Assembly (NCBI GenBank): GCA_030220185.1
Contig: JASPKZ010004954.1
Coordinates: 1 to 64,000 of the forward strand
Direction: 5' to 3'
DNA length: 64,000 bases
From: Diploptera punctata
Taxonomy: Eukaryota; Arthropoda; Insecta; Blattodea; Blaberidae
A model generated the notes under the pieces. It saw only the letters and a list, made by a program, of their open reading frames with translations. It did not search any database and was not told the DNA's origin. How positions within the stretch are numbered: position 1 is the first letter of the stretch; each line of letters begins with the position of its first letter. Positions 13,251 to 24,499 of this stretch are shown here, piece by piece. The translations under genes were made by a program, and so were the position numbers.

Positions 13251-15657
13251 TTATTTTTCTTATCATACCATATTAAGCTTGCATTGCTCAATGTTAAAGA
13301 TTTAATTATAACATATATATATATATATATATATATATTGTTACAGTGGAGGTTAACCCCAGTCATAATCATAACGTAGCATAAAAAGGGATCTTTATAT
13401 TTTAAGTGATCTTTGGTCCGAGCGGTCGGCCTTGGACATGTGGCATCAATGCGTAATGAAATAGGAGCATGAAAACTTCTTGTAAGAAACCAAGGGTTAG
13501 GGTAAGAATGGGGAGCGAGTAAACTATTAACAATGATTTGAGGAAGATTAATTAATTATACAGGAATTGATTCATAATAGTCCACCGCTGTGGTCTCGAG
13601 GTAGCGTGCTGCCTTGTCAAGCAGCGAGCCCGGGTTCGATTCCCGGTCGGGGCAGTTTTTCTGGGTGAGGTTTTTATCGGGGTTTTTCCTCACCTGTAAG
13701 ACAAATGTCAGAAAAATTTCAAGGCCGAAACGGTCCCCAAAATCATATGGCCATCATCATCATCCTTAACATTATCATCATTATCAACATCCTTCACCGG
13801 TGTGGAAAGCAACGCGAAGCTACCACAGCTACAATTCCCTAGTAAAGCTGCAAAGTAGCATGAAAATGCTACGATTGCAATGAAGTAGCTGCCTTCGGGC
13901 TGAATTACTATGGATGGATGGATTAATAATATGAAGAGCATGTGTTAGCGCGGCCTTGAATCTCCTTATTGGATAGTGCGAGTTATTTAGTTAATTATAT
14001 GCATGCGACTTTTTGTTGTGACAATTTTCAGATTTTAAAGACAAACCATATTAATAGAATTTTCCAAACATCGTATTAAATATATCACAAAAAATATATA
14101 TATTTAGGACGGTACACTTTTCAGAATGTTCATTAATATTAACTTTTTTCTCATAATCGGCGACGCCTCGACACTTATTAACATTAATAATAGTCTCACT
14201 AATGACAGAAGAATTCAAGTGTTTGAATCAAGAAAAATCGCAAAATTATCTGGTTCATAGAGCACAATTGGTCACGCGCCGTAGTCTACTGGTAAAGGCA
14301 AGAGGCCTTAGGGCAGAGCTACGGGACTTGCGGCTGGTTCGGGTCTCAATGGGGAAAGAAATTTTCTCATGGATTTTCGGCCAGTATGGGATCAGTGCCC
14401 ACCCATCATCATGAGGAATTTGGGTAGCTACAATAAGTAGTGGCTCCAGATTGAGAAAACCGGACATAACGAGTGGGGGATCTGACATGACCCCTACACT
14501 GGCTGGATGATCGTCTACCACTGTGATTAACACATGTAGATGAGAACCGGCAGCGGGTTGTTAGACTCGGGTCTTCTAGGCCTGTCGCGCCATGAAAAAA
14601 AATGAGTACAATTGTTTGACTTAAACCATTTATATACTTCATCCTATAATTAATAATTAATAAAGGATGAATGGGTGAAGGGGTTGAATTTCACACCTTA
14701 CTTATAGCCTTTGTTCATCCCGGGAATCTCTTGAACATTTTGCAAAAAAAACCATCACAATCGGATTAACGGTATGGCCGCACATAAAGTACAAACAAAC
14801 AAACATTCATTTTAATATAGTAGGTATATGGGATGAACATAGGCTATAAGAGAGTTGTGATACTCAACTCCTACAGCCTTAAAAATCACCCTTCCTAGTG
14901 AAAAATTATCCTTACGCTGCCTAAAGCATAACAGACACACAAAATTAATTTACACAGAATTGAATATCTCAAAAACGTCTACAAAACAGTCTACGACAGC
15001 ATATATTTATCTTTTACGGATAACTAACATTTTTGTCTTTCATTCATGCCAAGAAGATCGGGATAATTAGATTGTCGGACAAGCGTCCACTGCCGAATTT
15101 TATGGGGCTTTTTGAAAAATGTTCAGAATTTTCCCAGGAAGGTTATAGACTATAAGAGAGTCTTAATTCTCTAGCCCTTCACCCTTAAAAATCATCCTTT
15201 GTAGTGAAAAAGTAAAATAAAAGTGGCTCTTGGAAGCTTAAAGAGTTTACGCTGCCTAAACCATAACAAATACACCAAAATAATGTACACAGAATTGAAT
15301 ATCTAAAAAGAACTCTACAACAACGCCCGCGACAGCATATGTTTATCTTTTATGGATAACTCACAATAACCATTTTTGTCTTTCATTTATGTCAAAATGA
15401 TCGGGATAAGTAGATTCCCGGGCAAGCAGAGCAGCAGCACGGATAAATCGAAATGACGAATTTTGTCTCTTCAGCTCATTTATGTCAAATACATCGGGAT
15501 ACATAAATTCTCGGGCAATGCCGGGTATTCAGCACGGGGTATTTAAAAATAATAACGATATAAATTTATAACTATTTTTACCTTTTGCATGTTCAACTAA
15601 ACGTAAAAACACATTGTCATTTATTGAGGCGTAGCAGCGCACGCCGTTTATTAGCTG

Positions 15658-15713
<56 letters not shown>

Positions 15714-15732
15714 GGTATGATAAGAAAAATAA

Positions 15733-15804
15733 ATGCCTGGACGGGATTCGAACCCGGATCTCTGAGTCTGTACCTCAGCGTGATATCCATTACACTACCA
15801 GGCG
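15733..15804 (-). tRNA. tRNA-like copy, unit 5, inverted
   Basis: Identical to the unit-4 inverted copy. Confidence 0.55.
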
Positions 15805-16178
15805 AATCCAATTCAAACACTTATTTTTCTTATATATGTATTATACTCTCCATTATTACTAGATGTCGCGAGAACACTGTCTTCACTGCCATCTAGTAGC
15901 TGACTATATCAAGTAAGCAAATTAAAGAGAATATTTATTTTACTTTATAGCAGTGATGCTTTATCGATGTTATAATTAAATCTTTAACATTGAGATTAAA
16001 GATTTAATTATAACATCGATAAAGCATCACTGCTATAAAGTAAAATAAATATTCTCTTTAATTTGCTTACTTGATATAGTCAGCTACTAGATGGCAGTGA
16101 AGACAGTGTTCTCGCGACATCTAGTAATAATGGAGAGTATAATACATATATAAGAAAAATAAGTGTTTGAATTGGATT

Positions 16179-16250
16179 CGCCTGGTAGTGTAATGGATAT
16201 CACGCTGAGGTACAGACTCAGAGATCCAGGTTCGAATCCCGTCCAGGCAT
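16179..16250 (+). tRNA. tRNA-like copy, unit 5, only direct copy
   Basis: CCAGG variant, the type found in second position in the other units. This fits a fusion or deletion between the two direct cassettes. Confidence 0.5.
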
Positions 16251-16429
16251 TTATTTTTCTTATCATACCATATTAAGCTTGCATTGCTCAATGTTAAAGA
16301 TTTAATTATAACATATATATATATATATATATTGTTACAGTGGAGGTTAACCCCAGTCATAATCATAACGTAGCATAAAAAGGGATCTTTATATTTTAAG
16401 TGATCTTTGGTCCGAGCGGTCGGCCTTGG

Positions 16430-17330
16430 TTTTTGGTGGGAGAACCTCACATATAAACACAATAAACAATAAAATACCCTTATTTATTTAAAATAAAACA
16501 ACACATAAGTAAAAAGATTAGACAAAACATAAGCAAGTGAATAAAGCCAGCTAAAATCGCCATATTGAAATGCGCCGAAAAGACTAAAAAAACTTGATAA
16601 TACTCAGAGGGAGAACCAGTTAAAAATCAACTTTAGGTTATTATTCATTTTGCTTGACTCTTAGGTCGTCTTATAATAAAGCATATTTTTAATAATTAAC
16701 GAAATTTTCTGTTATTTGACCCTTTGTTCTTCCAAATTATTCTAAGTTATTTTTCTTCAAAATGACCATAAAAAACATTCTTTTAGAATGACAATAGTAT
16801 TACAATCATCTTACCCATATAGAGGCTCCCTAGGAGAACCTTTCGGTCCTCCACACCGTTCTGCCTTTTCTCTCAAATACCCAGCGTTTTTATATGATAA
16901 TTTTTACCTTTCTCTATCTTCCAAATTCGTGGAAACCCTATATTCCTTACTCAACCTTTCGTAATATTCCTAGCTCTCTCAGGGCCAAGTTGTATAAGAT
17001 GTTTTCCGCCTTATATAATGTGTTAGTCAAAAGAGCAAAGTTTTTTACTGGATTATATAAGCTTTCGTAAGTGTGTCCTCATAGTTTGAAAAATATATTG
17101 ATGTTAAATCACTTATAGTCTAAGGTATTCTATTTTATTACAATTTTTGCCCTCGTTTTTTTATTTATAAAACCCTTGTATGAACTTTGAGTGTGACGTC
17201 AATCAGCATATCAAAGGTGATTATTTATTCTCTATCTTCTGGTATAATAAACAAGTATATTGTGTAAATGTTTTATCGTTTTTTTTATAATGTTTATTAC
17301 TATGGTGGTTAGGCCGTACCTTAATCGCAA
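16430..17330. other. No gene seen
   Basis: AT-rich sequence after the array end. No repeat family shared with the rest of the window and no coding-like frame was seen. Confidence 0.5.
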
Positions 17331-17385
17331 TATATATATATATATATGTATTTTAATTCAGGGTTGTTATTTACACAGATATCCT

Positions 17386-17434
<49 letters not shown>
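17330..17434. repeat. (TA)n tracts
   Basis: Two pure AT-dinucleotide runs (about 17330-17347 and 17391-17433) flank a short unique piece. Confidence 0.9.
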
Positions 17435-17436
<2 letters not shown>

Positions 17437-17480
17437 GATAATACAAACCAAAAATCTCATTCATAGTGATGGAAGATAAG

Positions 17481-17660
17481 CTGCCGTTTTAGCTGGTTTT
17501 CTCAATCTGGAGCCGCTGCATATTATAATCGCTAATTACCGATAATCCTCACGATGCTGATGGTCACCGGTTCTATACTGACCGAAATTCCATGAGAAAA
17601 TATCTTCCCCTATGGGAACTCGAACCCGCAAGTCTCATAGCTCTAAGCCAAACCATAACT
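17481..17660 (-). mobile_element. SINE-B fragment
   Basis: The reverse complement aligns with the SINE-B bodies of the array: a 5' part with GGTTCGAGT-type B box, the ATTTTCTCATGGA segment, and a CCAGATTGAGAAAACCAGC end. Diverged, and the 3' half is missing. Confidence 0.6.
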
Positions 17661-18485
17661 ACTAGTTATATATATCTACTAACACTCATATACATAAGCT
17701 CTTGAAATGCGGAACAGGTGAAATCTAGTAGCAAATATCTAAAAACAGAGATGTAAGTGAATGTATGCATGTGGTTTATATGAAACCAGGATGAAATAAA
17801 AACATTCTAAAATACAAAATTACCAACATTTCAAGAAAAGTGATGTTTAGAGCTGATTTATTTAAATAAATAATCCAGTTTATTTCCATAAGGCTTCACT
17901 TATACTCAGACTACATTTTTATAGTAGCGCAGAGGCATAAAGTTGAATAAATGCTGGCAAGAATATAGAATAGCCGACCTCTGTGAAAACAAATGGTCCC
18001 ATTTCAACGCTATGTAGATAAATTGATAAATTCACGCAAGGGTTCTTTTTTTTTCGCCTTTGACCCAGATTATGTAGAGGCTATTCATAAAATATCGAAC
18101 TTCCATGAAAGCTACTTTCCGAATGAGAGATTTCAATGTGAAAGCTAGCTATGTAAATGAATGATTCTTTCCTTCACTTCCATCCTAAATACTATTACAC
18201 TATTCATAGGTTTCAACTCAGATAAATCAATTGTCATCTCCAGTTCTTACAAAAGATACTCTTTGTAAAGTCATAACAAGATCGAAATATCTTTAAAAAA
18301 GGCTGAGACATACTTTTCACATCTTCATCAAAATAATAAACTATCATTAAATGAATTAATTTATAACTCTTCATTTATTTTCTTTGAATTTATCAGGCAC
18401 TTGGTATTTCTTCATTCATTCACTTACGATCATTTGAAATGACTCAGAGACATACATTGATGTTTGCTACAGTAATCAATCTTAT
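17661..18485. other. No gene seen
   Basis: AT-rich, without recognisable elements. Confidence 0.4.
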
Positions 18486-18710
18486 CCCAATTTTATCGAT
18501 ATGTACTGTTCAAATAATTTACGAAATCATGTTTAAATTAAGGAAAACTTCTCTCGAAAAATTAAACAGAAAATATTTGAAACTGTTATTTTTCCATTTA
18601 CATTATAAGGCTGCGAAAAATGGATCCTTACTTTCAGGAAGGAATGAAAAATAAAAAAGAATAACCTTAATAGAGCTAAACGTTATACAGCTGAAAAATA
18701 AAATATTAAC
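18486..18710 (+). pseudogene. Possible LINE reverse-transcriptase thumb remnant
   Basis: With one frame change the translation gives LYGCEKWILTFRKE followed by a lysine-rich stretch. This resembles the YGCETW motif of the RT C-terminal region in the non-LTR elements at 39.1 and 55.5 kb. Only about 70 codons are recognisable and stops are frequent. The match rests on one motif. Confidence 0.35.
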
Positions 18711-18917
18711 CTAGAATTTCATTAAATTATATTGGTTTCAAAATAAAAAGTTCAAAATGCAAAATTATATAAAACTATAAATTATGCATTTAAATAATAT
18801 ATTTTCTCGCAAGAATATAAATAGGGGGGTTTGCAGTAGATAACGCTACTTTAAATCTATTTTTTACTTTTCACAATGTACTGGCAGACGCAGAAAACTT
18901 GTAGTAAGTATTATAGA

Positions 18918-19134
18918 CACAGCGGAACGTTTACCTCCAGTCATAGCAGCTCTGTTGCCCGGACGTAGATACTAATCATGTGTAGTCGGGAACAAATAGA
19001 AAATGAAGCATTTATCCTGCTTACTGGGAGTAATAGTTGCTCATCTCGACGCCACGGACTGAAGAGAAGCGAGTGTACGCGGGATGACACGACATTATTT
19101 TCGCAAATAATTCACAAACGAAGCATGTCAATAT
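18918..19134 (+). repeat. Dispersed repeat, copy 1 (opposite-strand mate at 46.85 kb)
   Basis: About 215 bp matches the reverse complement of 46856-47084. Both contain GGAACGTTTACCTCC, GTAGATACTAA and AGCGAGTGTACGC. The 3' terminal repeat seen in the mate is lost here after GTCAAT. Confidence 0.7.
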
Positions 19135-19229
19135 TAGTTTGTTTACTAATGAATATATCAATGATTATTTCAAGACTCAGTAACTAGTGTGTTCTCTATG
19201 TGTTTTATTAACTTGAGTATACCTACGTG

Positions 19230-19421
19230 TCAAGTTTGGACTAGCTTCCCAACCGATTTTTGAGTTTCTCTTCCATTCTTGAGAAAGTGAATTTGCGAGT
19301 TTTGCCAGTCTATGTGGCACTGAAGAACGCATGCGTTTTTTCACAGGTGTTCAATTGGATTAAAGTCAGGACTGCATACAGACCAATCCATTACCCGTAT
19401 TAGGCATTCTTGCAAAAAATC
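19230..19421 (-). pseudogene. Tc1-family transposase C-terminal remnant
   Basis: The minus-strand frame reads about 64 codons, including VMDWSVCSPDFNPIEHL, then a TGA where Tc1 proteins have W, and ends with a natural-looking stop. The SPDFNPIEHLW block is the Tc1/mariner DDE-transposase segment around the second/third catalytic acidic positions (WPxxSPDLNPIE). The catalytic D is retained, but the stop and the loss of the N-terminal two thirds make it inactive. No terminal inverted repeats were identified around it. Confidence 0.7.
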
Positions 19422-19429
19422 TGTGGTAT

Positions 19430-20760
19430 TCTGTGTTGTATGTTAAGAACCGCTGGTTTTCTTAGGCTTAAAGGACCTTCGGGACTTGGAAAATCTGGTA
19501 GCGTGTTCATCTCGCCGAGCTTTAGTATGAGGATGTACAGTTATATATGCATACGTGTTTTGAAATAAACAAATGGATTCTTAATTTCTGCTATTTTATT
19601 ACTAAAATATAATGATTACAAGTAAACCTAAGGGTCTAGCCCTAAATAACTACTCTAAGCTTATATTATGAAACCTTATACCTAACGTCCTTGGAGTTTG
19701 AGAACGGGAGATGTGGAATAATAAAGCTACCCTAATCTACATTGTTTAAAATTCTACTATCCCTTGAAAATATAGTATTAAAATAGTTAATTGTACTTGA
19801 TTCCCTTCCAAAAATCCTAGCATTTTGTTAAGAAAAATGTTAGCTTACTCACCCATCAGCACCTCTGGTTTTCACACACCAACAGACCGAGACCCTCACT
19901 TCCTTGGAGTTATATACTCAACTTGAGACCTGTAGTTACCCTAACTGTACTAAATACCACAGCCCTAACAGTAGTACATTGCATAAACTAAATGTAGAGA
20001 TTTACAGTTAGGCAAGGAAAACTTTGTTCTGAACTCTATCATGTCTAAAACTTTATCTCAACAGACTTTGCTTGGACAATTAAAATAATCTATAAAATAA
20101 TTAAATAAAATAATCTATGTGTTCATAACATTGTACAGTCACGAATTATGAAAAAAAGCATGACCCTATCATAACTAAAGGATACATGTTGAACAATTTC
20201 ATTAATATAGGATCAGTATTATGCGCCATGAGAAAATAACATCTGATGAGACATCAACTACTGTACCTCTTTATAGGGAATCTGAACTATTTCACTAATG
20301 GGAATTTATACCGTCTATGGATGTGCGTCCTGCGTTCACAAATATTTCCTAAGCAATATCTTCCATGTTGCAAGAATATACCCCTTCTCTCGACAGTCAC
20401 ATGACCAACTATTATCTCTGATTGGTTCATAAATTAATATATAATATAATACATTAATATTTAGTATAATAATATTGGACTATTTAAAGTTTAAGCAGAA
20501 CTCAATAAATTCAAATATTAAAACTAAATATTCTGTTAAATATTTCGAAAGTCTCAACTGACTCAGAGAAATTTCCAGATTTCTATAAATCTACAACATA
20601 TTAAAAGTAATTATTTGTACTACAAAAATATTTTGTATTCATTTTTATATGCGTGTAAAATATATTCAGATTATTTCTCAATCCTAAAATAATATGATTT
20701 AGAATACTTATAAAACAATGTTAAATATTCTTATATGAAGTAAGTATCCGGTTTTAACAC
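19430..20760. other. No gene seen
   Basis: AT-rich, no family match within the window. Confidence 0.4.
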
Positions 20761-20766
20761 CAGAAA

Positions 20767-21070
20767 GGGGGGCACGCCGTAGCGTAGTGGTTAAGGCACT
20801 GAGCTACAAGCCGGAGGGTCGAGGGTTCAAGTCCCGTTGGGGTCAGGATTTTTAAACTGACCCAAACCCTCTGGCGGCACTATGGCCCTAGGGTCGACTC
20901 AGCCTCTAACGGAAATGAGTACCAGACGCTTGTTCTGGGGGTAAAGGCGGCCGTCACGCAGGGCTGATAACCCGGCTGACATAAATTGCCGATTGTTTAG
21001 AAAAAGTGGGGGCCCTAACCTCCCACTACCCCAAGGGCCTCCGGGCCTGTTGTGGGATCACTTTACTTTA
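20767..21070 (+). mobile_element. SINE-C, full copy
   Basis: A tRNA-like head (CACGCCGTAGCGTAGTGG as A box, GGGTTCAAGTCCC as B box) is followed by a GC-richer body with GGGTCGACTCAGCCTCTAACG. It ends GGATCACTTTACTTTA. Two more copies lie at 54930 (+) and 59960 (-). The body is shared, so this is a retroposed family and not a tRNA gene. Confidence 0.85.
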
Positions 21071-21314
21071 AGTAAAGAAAAGGAAAACATATGAAATTCG
21101 TGTTCTACACGACCAGAAGATACCTAAAAAAGTTAGTCCATCAGTGAATGTAACGAGAGATGTGACTGATTCATCAAAATTGAGCACAGTGAGAATAAAT
21201 ATTGTTTCAGAACATAAAGAAAATATTGATTTGAAACATTTCACCACTACTGTTGCTGTATCTAAAAATGAAAAACATACAGTCACGGTGCGAACAGATA
21301 TAATTTCAATGTAA
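21071..21314 (+). other. Short coding-like open frame after SINE-C
   Basis: About 80 codons are open from just after the SINE-C tail to TAA at 21312. The residue mix is polar (RINIVSEHKENIDL, FTTTVAVSKNEKHTVTVRTD) and looks more protein-like than the flanks. There is no ATG near its 5' end and no recognised domain. It could be an exon remnant, part of an unknown transposon, or chance. Confidence 0.2.
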
Positions 21315-21319
21315 ATATG

Positions 21320-22080
21320 TCATGTGATGGAGCATGTTAAAATTCCACCATCATAATTAATTTAGAAGTCGAAGATGAAATAATAGGCACAATAAAGAAC
21401 GCACTAAATACCAATTTATACAAAATCATGTTTTAAAAAGACAAAATGAGAACGGTAGACCAAAACTATACAAAACTAAATTAATAGCTAATTAAAAGTA
21501 AAAAAAAACTTTGAAAGTTGTTGCAATTCGTTTTTCAAACTAAACTTGCAGATGTTGCCTTTCTTACTTTCTTTTACATATCTTTGTAATCAAATTACAC
21601 TTCCGTAAATGAATAAATTAAATTATGTAAGTTATTTGCTTATTTATTTATTTACTACAATCTGTGTGATGGCCTTCGGAAAGGAGCAAATATTATTAGT
21701 TTTAAAAATCTAACTAACTTGCTTCTTTCTTATGAACAATAAACATATATTTGGAAAAAAAATGGCGTCGTTTCCTGTCATATTTTTATTCTTACATATC
21801 ACGCATTAATTGACATGTTCGACAAACTATTCGATGGTTCATAAGAACACAAATTATTTAATAATTATTAATTATAATGAACAACGACAGCCTAGACGCC
21901 AGTTCCCTTACGCGTACTATGTCACAGCTAAAAAAAAAAAGTTTCATTTTTTTCTCTAATGCCACCAGGTTGTCTTTTATGACATTTCTGTCTTTCTCCT
22001 GGCATTGGCAGAATTGTAATCCATTTCTTAGATTGGGGAACCTGGGAGGTGGGGATACATTGCGACAATTATAAAATTAA
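21320..22080. other. No gene seen
   Basis: AT-rich. A 65-codon frame at 21877 has no recognisable features. Confidence 0.4.
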
Positions 22081-22246
22081 TGATAATTAATAATGAATCA
22101 AAATTCCAGACCATGGACAACCACAGGAATAATTCCATTTAAGAAAAAAGCCTACGGTCTGACCAGAAATCGAACCCGGGACCTCATGAACTATGGTTAG
22201 AAACGCTAAGCACTAGCCATGAGGCTAGTCAGTTTCAAAATATAAA
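22080..22246 (-). mobile_element. tRNA-derived SINE, minus strand
   Basis: On the minus strand a tRNA-like head has A-box-like GGCTAGTGCTTAGCG and B-box GGGTTCGATTTC about 40 nt downstream, then a short body. It differs in body from SINE-A to SINE-E. Confidence 0.5.
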
Positions 22247-22249
22247 ACA

Positions 22250-23090
22250 GAAAACAAAGCTACAAATAAAATTTACATCAACGAAATACTCGTCTGCGAT
22301 ATTTTTCAGACCCAGTATGAGTATAATACACAACTGATTCCGCCGTTATTTAAATGTGTTATGTTCTGCTAGCAGTAGTACGGCGTTACTTTGTTAAAAG
22401 AAAGACCACTACTCAGCACTTGAGCTAAAACGATGTGTGGAGGGTTTTATGAAGATCGTTTCCAATTATTTTGAATGACACACACTCGATTCCACTCGTC
22501 CTCTAGTGCCAATCTAAGCAGTTATTGCCTACTGAATCGAGTAATGCAATTTGGATTGTAGATGGGGCGTTCCTGGATGACAGTATTCAAGAAGTTAGGT
22601 ATACATCAAGTCCTTCTGTATACAGTAAGATATAATCAATTCCTCTTTATTCTAGTTCTCATGTTTGAAATATACAGAGTGATCCACTCTTTTATTTCAG
22701 ACAAGATTGTAACTACTGTTACTACAGCAGGAATTTAATTGTATCGAACGTGTACTACTGGAAAATGCGACTTAACATGCTCTGATTGAGTGCTCTGTGA
22801 CGTCAGATGTTAAAATCATCTCGCCGGAAAATACATAAGTGAGTTAATTGCCTCCTGTAGTTCTACTACGCATATTCTAAACCGTGGAGTACACTTACTG
22901 TATGAAATTAAAGTTCAAGTCATTTCTTTATATATGTTTGTGATATATAAAAAATTAGATTCGTCTGATGATTAGTTCCAGTTTATTCTAATGAGAAGGT
23001 GAATATTTAATCGAAGTGTTTTACTCAGTTTTATTGGAAGTATTTATTTGTTCGAAAAAGAAAATCTGAAATAAATTCTGAAATTGTTAT
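22250..23090. other. No gene seen
   Basis: No supported gene. ACAGAGTGATCCA at 22674 resembles ends of mariner-like non-autonomous elements, but no partner end was found. Confidence 0.35.
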
Positions 23091-23094
23091 TACA

Positions 23095-23096
23095 CC

Positions 23097-23145
<49 letters not shown>
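23095..23145. repeat. (ATT)n microsatellite
   Basis: Nearly pure trinucleotide run directly abutting SINE-A. Confidence 0.95.
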
Positions 23146-23146
23146 G

Positions 23147-23470
23147 TCAACCGCTGTGGTCTCGAGGTACCGTGCTTCTTTGTCACGCAGCGGATCCGGG
23201 TTCGATTCCCGGTCGTGACAGGCTCCTGGGTAAGATTTTTTCGGGGGTTTTCCTCACCTATAAGATAAATGTCAGGAAGCTTAGGGCCCAACGGTCTCCG
23301 AAAATCATCCGGTCATCATCATCCTTATCATTATCATCATCATCCTTGTCCAGTGTGGAAAGCAACCGGAAACTACCACAGCTACAATTCCCTAGTAAAG
23401 CTGCAAAACATAGCATGAAAATGCTATGATTGTAGTGAAAGACCTGCCCTCGAGCAAAATTACTATGGAT
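23147..23470 (+). mobile_element. SINE-A copy
   Basis: tRNA-like head: A box around GGTACCGTGCTTC, B box GGGTTCGATTCCC. The body contains CACCTATAAGATAAATGTC and a CATCATCATCC tract. The 3' end is AATTACTATGGAT. (ATT)n lies on both sides. Confidence 0.85.
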
Positions 23471-23548
23471 TATTACTATTATTATTACTATTATTATTAA
23501 TATTATTATTTTATTATTATTTTATTATTATTATTATTATTATTATAT
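23465..23548. repeat. (ATT)n microsatellite
   Basis: Interrupted ATT tract at the 3' side of the SINE-A copy. Confidence 0.9.
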
Positions 23549-23569
23549 GTAGGTATAATGGACAAGGAA

Positions 23570-24000
23570 AAAGAAAAAGCATTATTTTAAATGCATTTTA
23601 TAACAGTGGAGTATGGGTTGTGAATGAAATATATAAAATAAATATTTCGGCAGTTGAAATGATTATTTAAAAACAAGTGTAGTGGTATCAAGATTACAAG
23701 GAATCAGCAATAAATAAATTAGAAGACGGATGGAAAAAGAGGAAAATGTGATATTATTGATAAGAGGGAGTAAAAATAGTTTGGACATCTACTGTAATGA
23801 AGATGTAACAATAATGATAGTCGATAATATTTCAACGGTCACTAGCCGGAAAGAGTATTCGAGAAAGACCAAGGAGATCATGATACTAAAAATTTAAAGA
23901 AGTTATTTATTCAAAAGAACTTCAAGAAAGAGGTAAAGTTGATCGAGATGTATGATGATGATTGGGAAGATGAGGCAGCTCCAGCTGCAAAATCCCTGTA
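23570..24000 (+). pseudogene. Non-LTR retrotransposon 3' coding remnant
   Basis: In shifting frames the translation resembles the RT C-terminal part of LINE proteins: YNSGVWVVNE, then ISAVEM, a basic IRRRMEKEE stretch, and an SRKEYSRKTKE-like end. It resembles the better-kept copy at 51.3-52.1 kb. Heavily degraded. Confidence 0.45.
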
Positions 24001-24144
24001 TAATTATCATCGTCACAATTATCATTGTTATTACAAAACAAGTGTTTCACCTTATAGGACCTAACAAGCGTTTAGTAATGTGTTTCGTAAGACAAAAAAG
24101 ATTTGTGAATTCCTGCAATAAGCAGCCATAATTAAAGTATATAA

Positions 24145-24480
24145 AATTTAATCTGCTGAAATGAGATATCTTCGGAGGACTGCAGGATACACACTACTAG
24201 ATCACAAAAAAATGAAGACATCTTAGAAGAATTACACATGGAATCTTTAGAAAACAAAATTTCTGATTATAAGTCAAGATGGATGCAACATGTTCATCGA
24301 ATGGAAGATCACAGAATACCCAAACAAATGTTAAGATATCAACCTGCAGGAAGAAGAAGACCAGGACGTCCACTCAAAAGACTTCTGGATGGTGTTTCTC
24401 TTGAGGCCGAAACAGGTCAACAAATGGCCTAAATTCGTGAATGTACTATGATGATGATGATGAAAATTTAACTTTTTTTT
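24145..24480 (+). pseudogene. LINE 3' end (RT C-terminal tail) with (ATG)n tail
   Basis: The frame reads AEMRYLRRTAG-like, then a 64-codon open part with RWMQHVHRMEDHRIPKQ and GRRRPGRPLKR. These are the HVxRM and GRRxxGRPxxR signatures that end many non-LTR ORF2 proteins. An ATGATGATGATGATG tail follows, as in the relative at 57.1 kb. 5'-truncated and not functional. Confidence 0.7.
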
Positions 24481-24499
24481 TAATAGGAGCTTAAAATCA

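Larger units (their letters stand above)
10121..13433. repeat. Array unit 4 (near consensus)
   Basis: SINE-A is at about 10269-10615, SINE-B at 10968-11288, the duplicated block near 11525-11775 and 11830-12125, (CA)n(TA)n at 12357-12413 and the palindrome at about 12412-12975. The second direct tRNA cassette follows and runs to about 13300. This is the best template for a unit consensus. Confidence 0.95.
212..16429. repeat. Five-copy tandem array of ~3.3-kb units (macrosatellite)
   Basis: Five head-to-tail units start at GGACATGTG near 212, 3533, 6800, 10121 and 13434. Their lengths are about 3321, 3267, 3321, 3313 and 2996 bp. Order within a unit: unique lead, SINE-A, spacer, SINE-B, a block duplicated internally at ~300-bp spacing, (CA)n(TA)n, a palindrome with tRNA-like genes facing outward on both strands, a second direct tRNA cassette, a short TA tract, and a closing segment ending GGTCCGAGCGGTCGGCCTT. 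Units 4 and 5 are nearly identical, which implies recent amplification or homogenisation. No protein-coding frame is conserved across units; the short open frames shift with each indel. Confidence 0.95.
13434..16429. repeat. Array unit 5, lacking one tRNA cassette
   Basis: SINE-A is at about 13582-13928, SINE-B at 14274-14593, the duplicated block at 14840-15090 and 15145-15430, (CA)n(TA)n at 15659-15713 and the palindrome at about 15710-16273. It is about 320 bp shorter because only one plus-strand tRNA cassette is present. The survivor has the CCAGG T-stem typical of the second cassette, so unequal recombination between the two direct cassettes is the simplest explanation. The array ends at CGGCCTTGG. 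Confidence 0.95.

Noticed and set aside
14255..14533. Conserved 92-codon minus-strand frame in units 4 and 5
   Set aside because: It is the antisense of SINE-B. It is broken in units 1 to 3 and in the free SINE-B copy at 35.98 kb.
212..16429. Array as a CRISPR or rDNA/5S cluster
   Set aside because: Units are 3.3 kb with SINEs and tRNA-like genes. There is no short repeat-spacer pattern and no rRNA sequence was recognised.
23172..23429. SINE-A heads as functional tRNA genes
   Set aside because: A and B boxes are present, but the cloverleaf is incomplete, and a long shared non-tRNA body follows in each copy.
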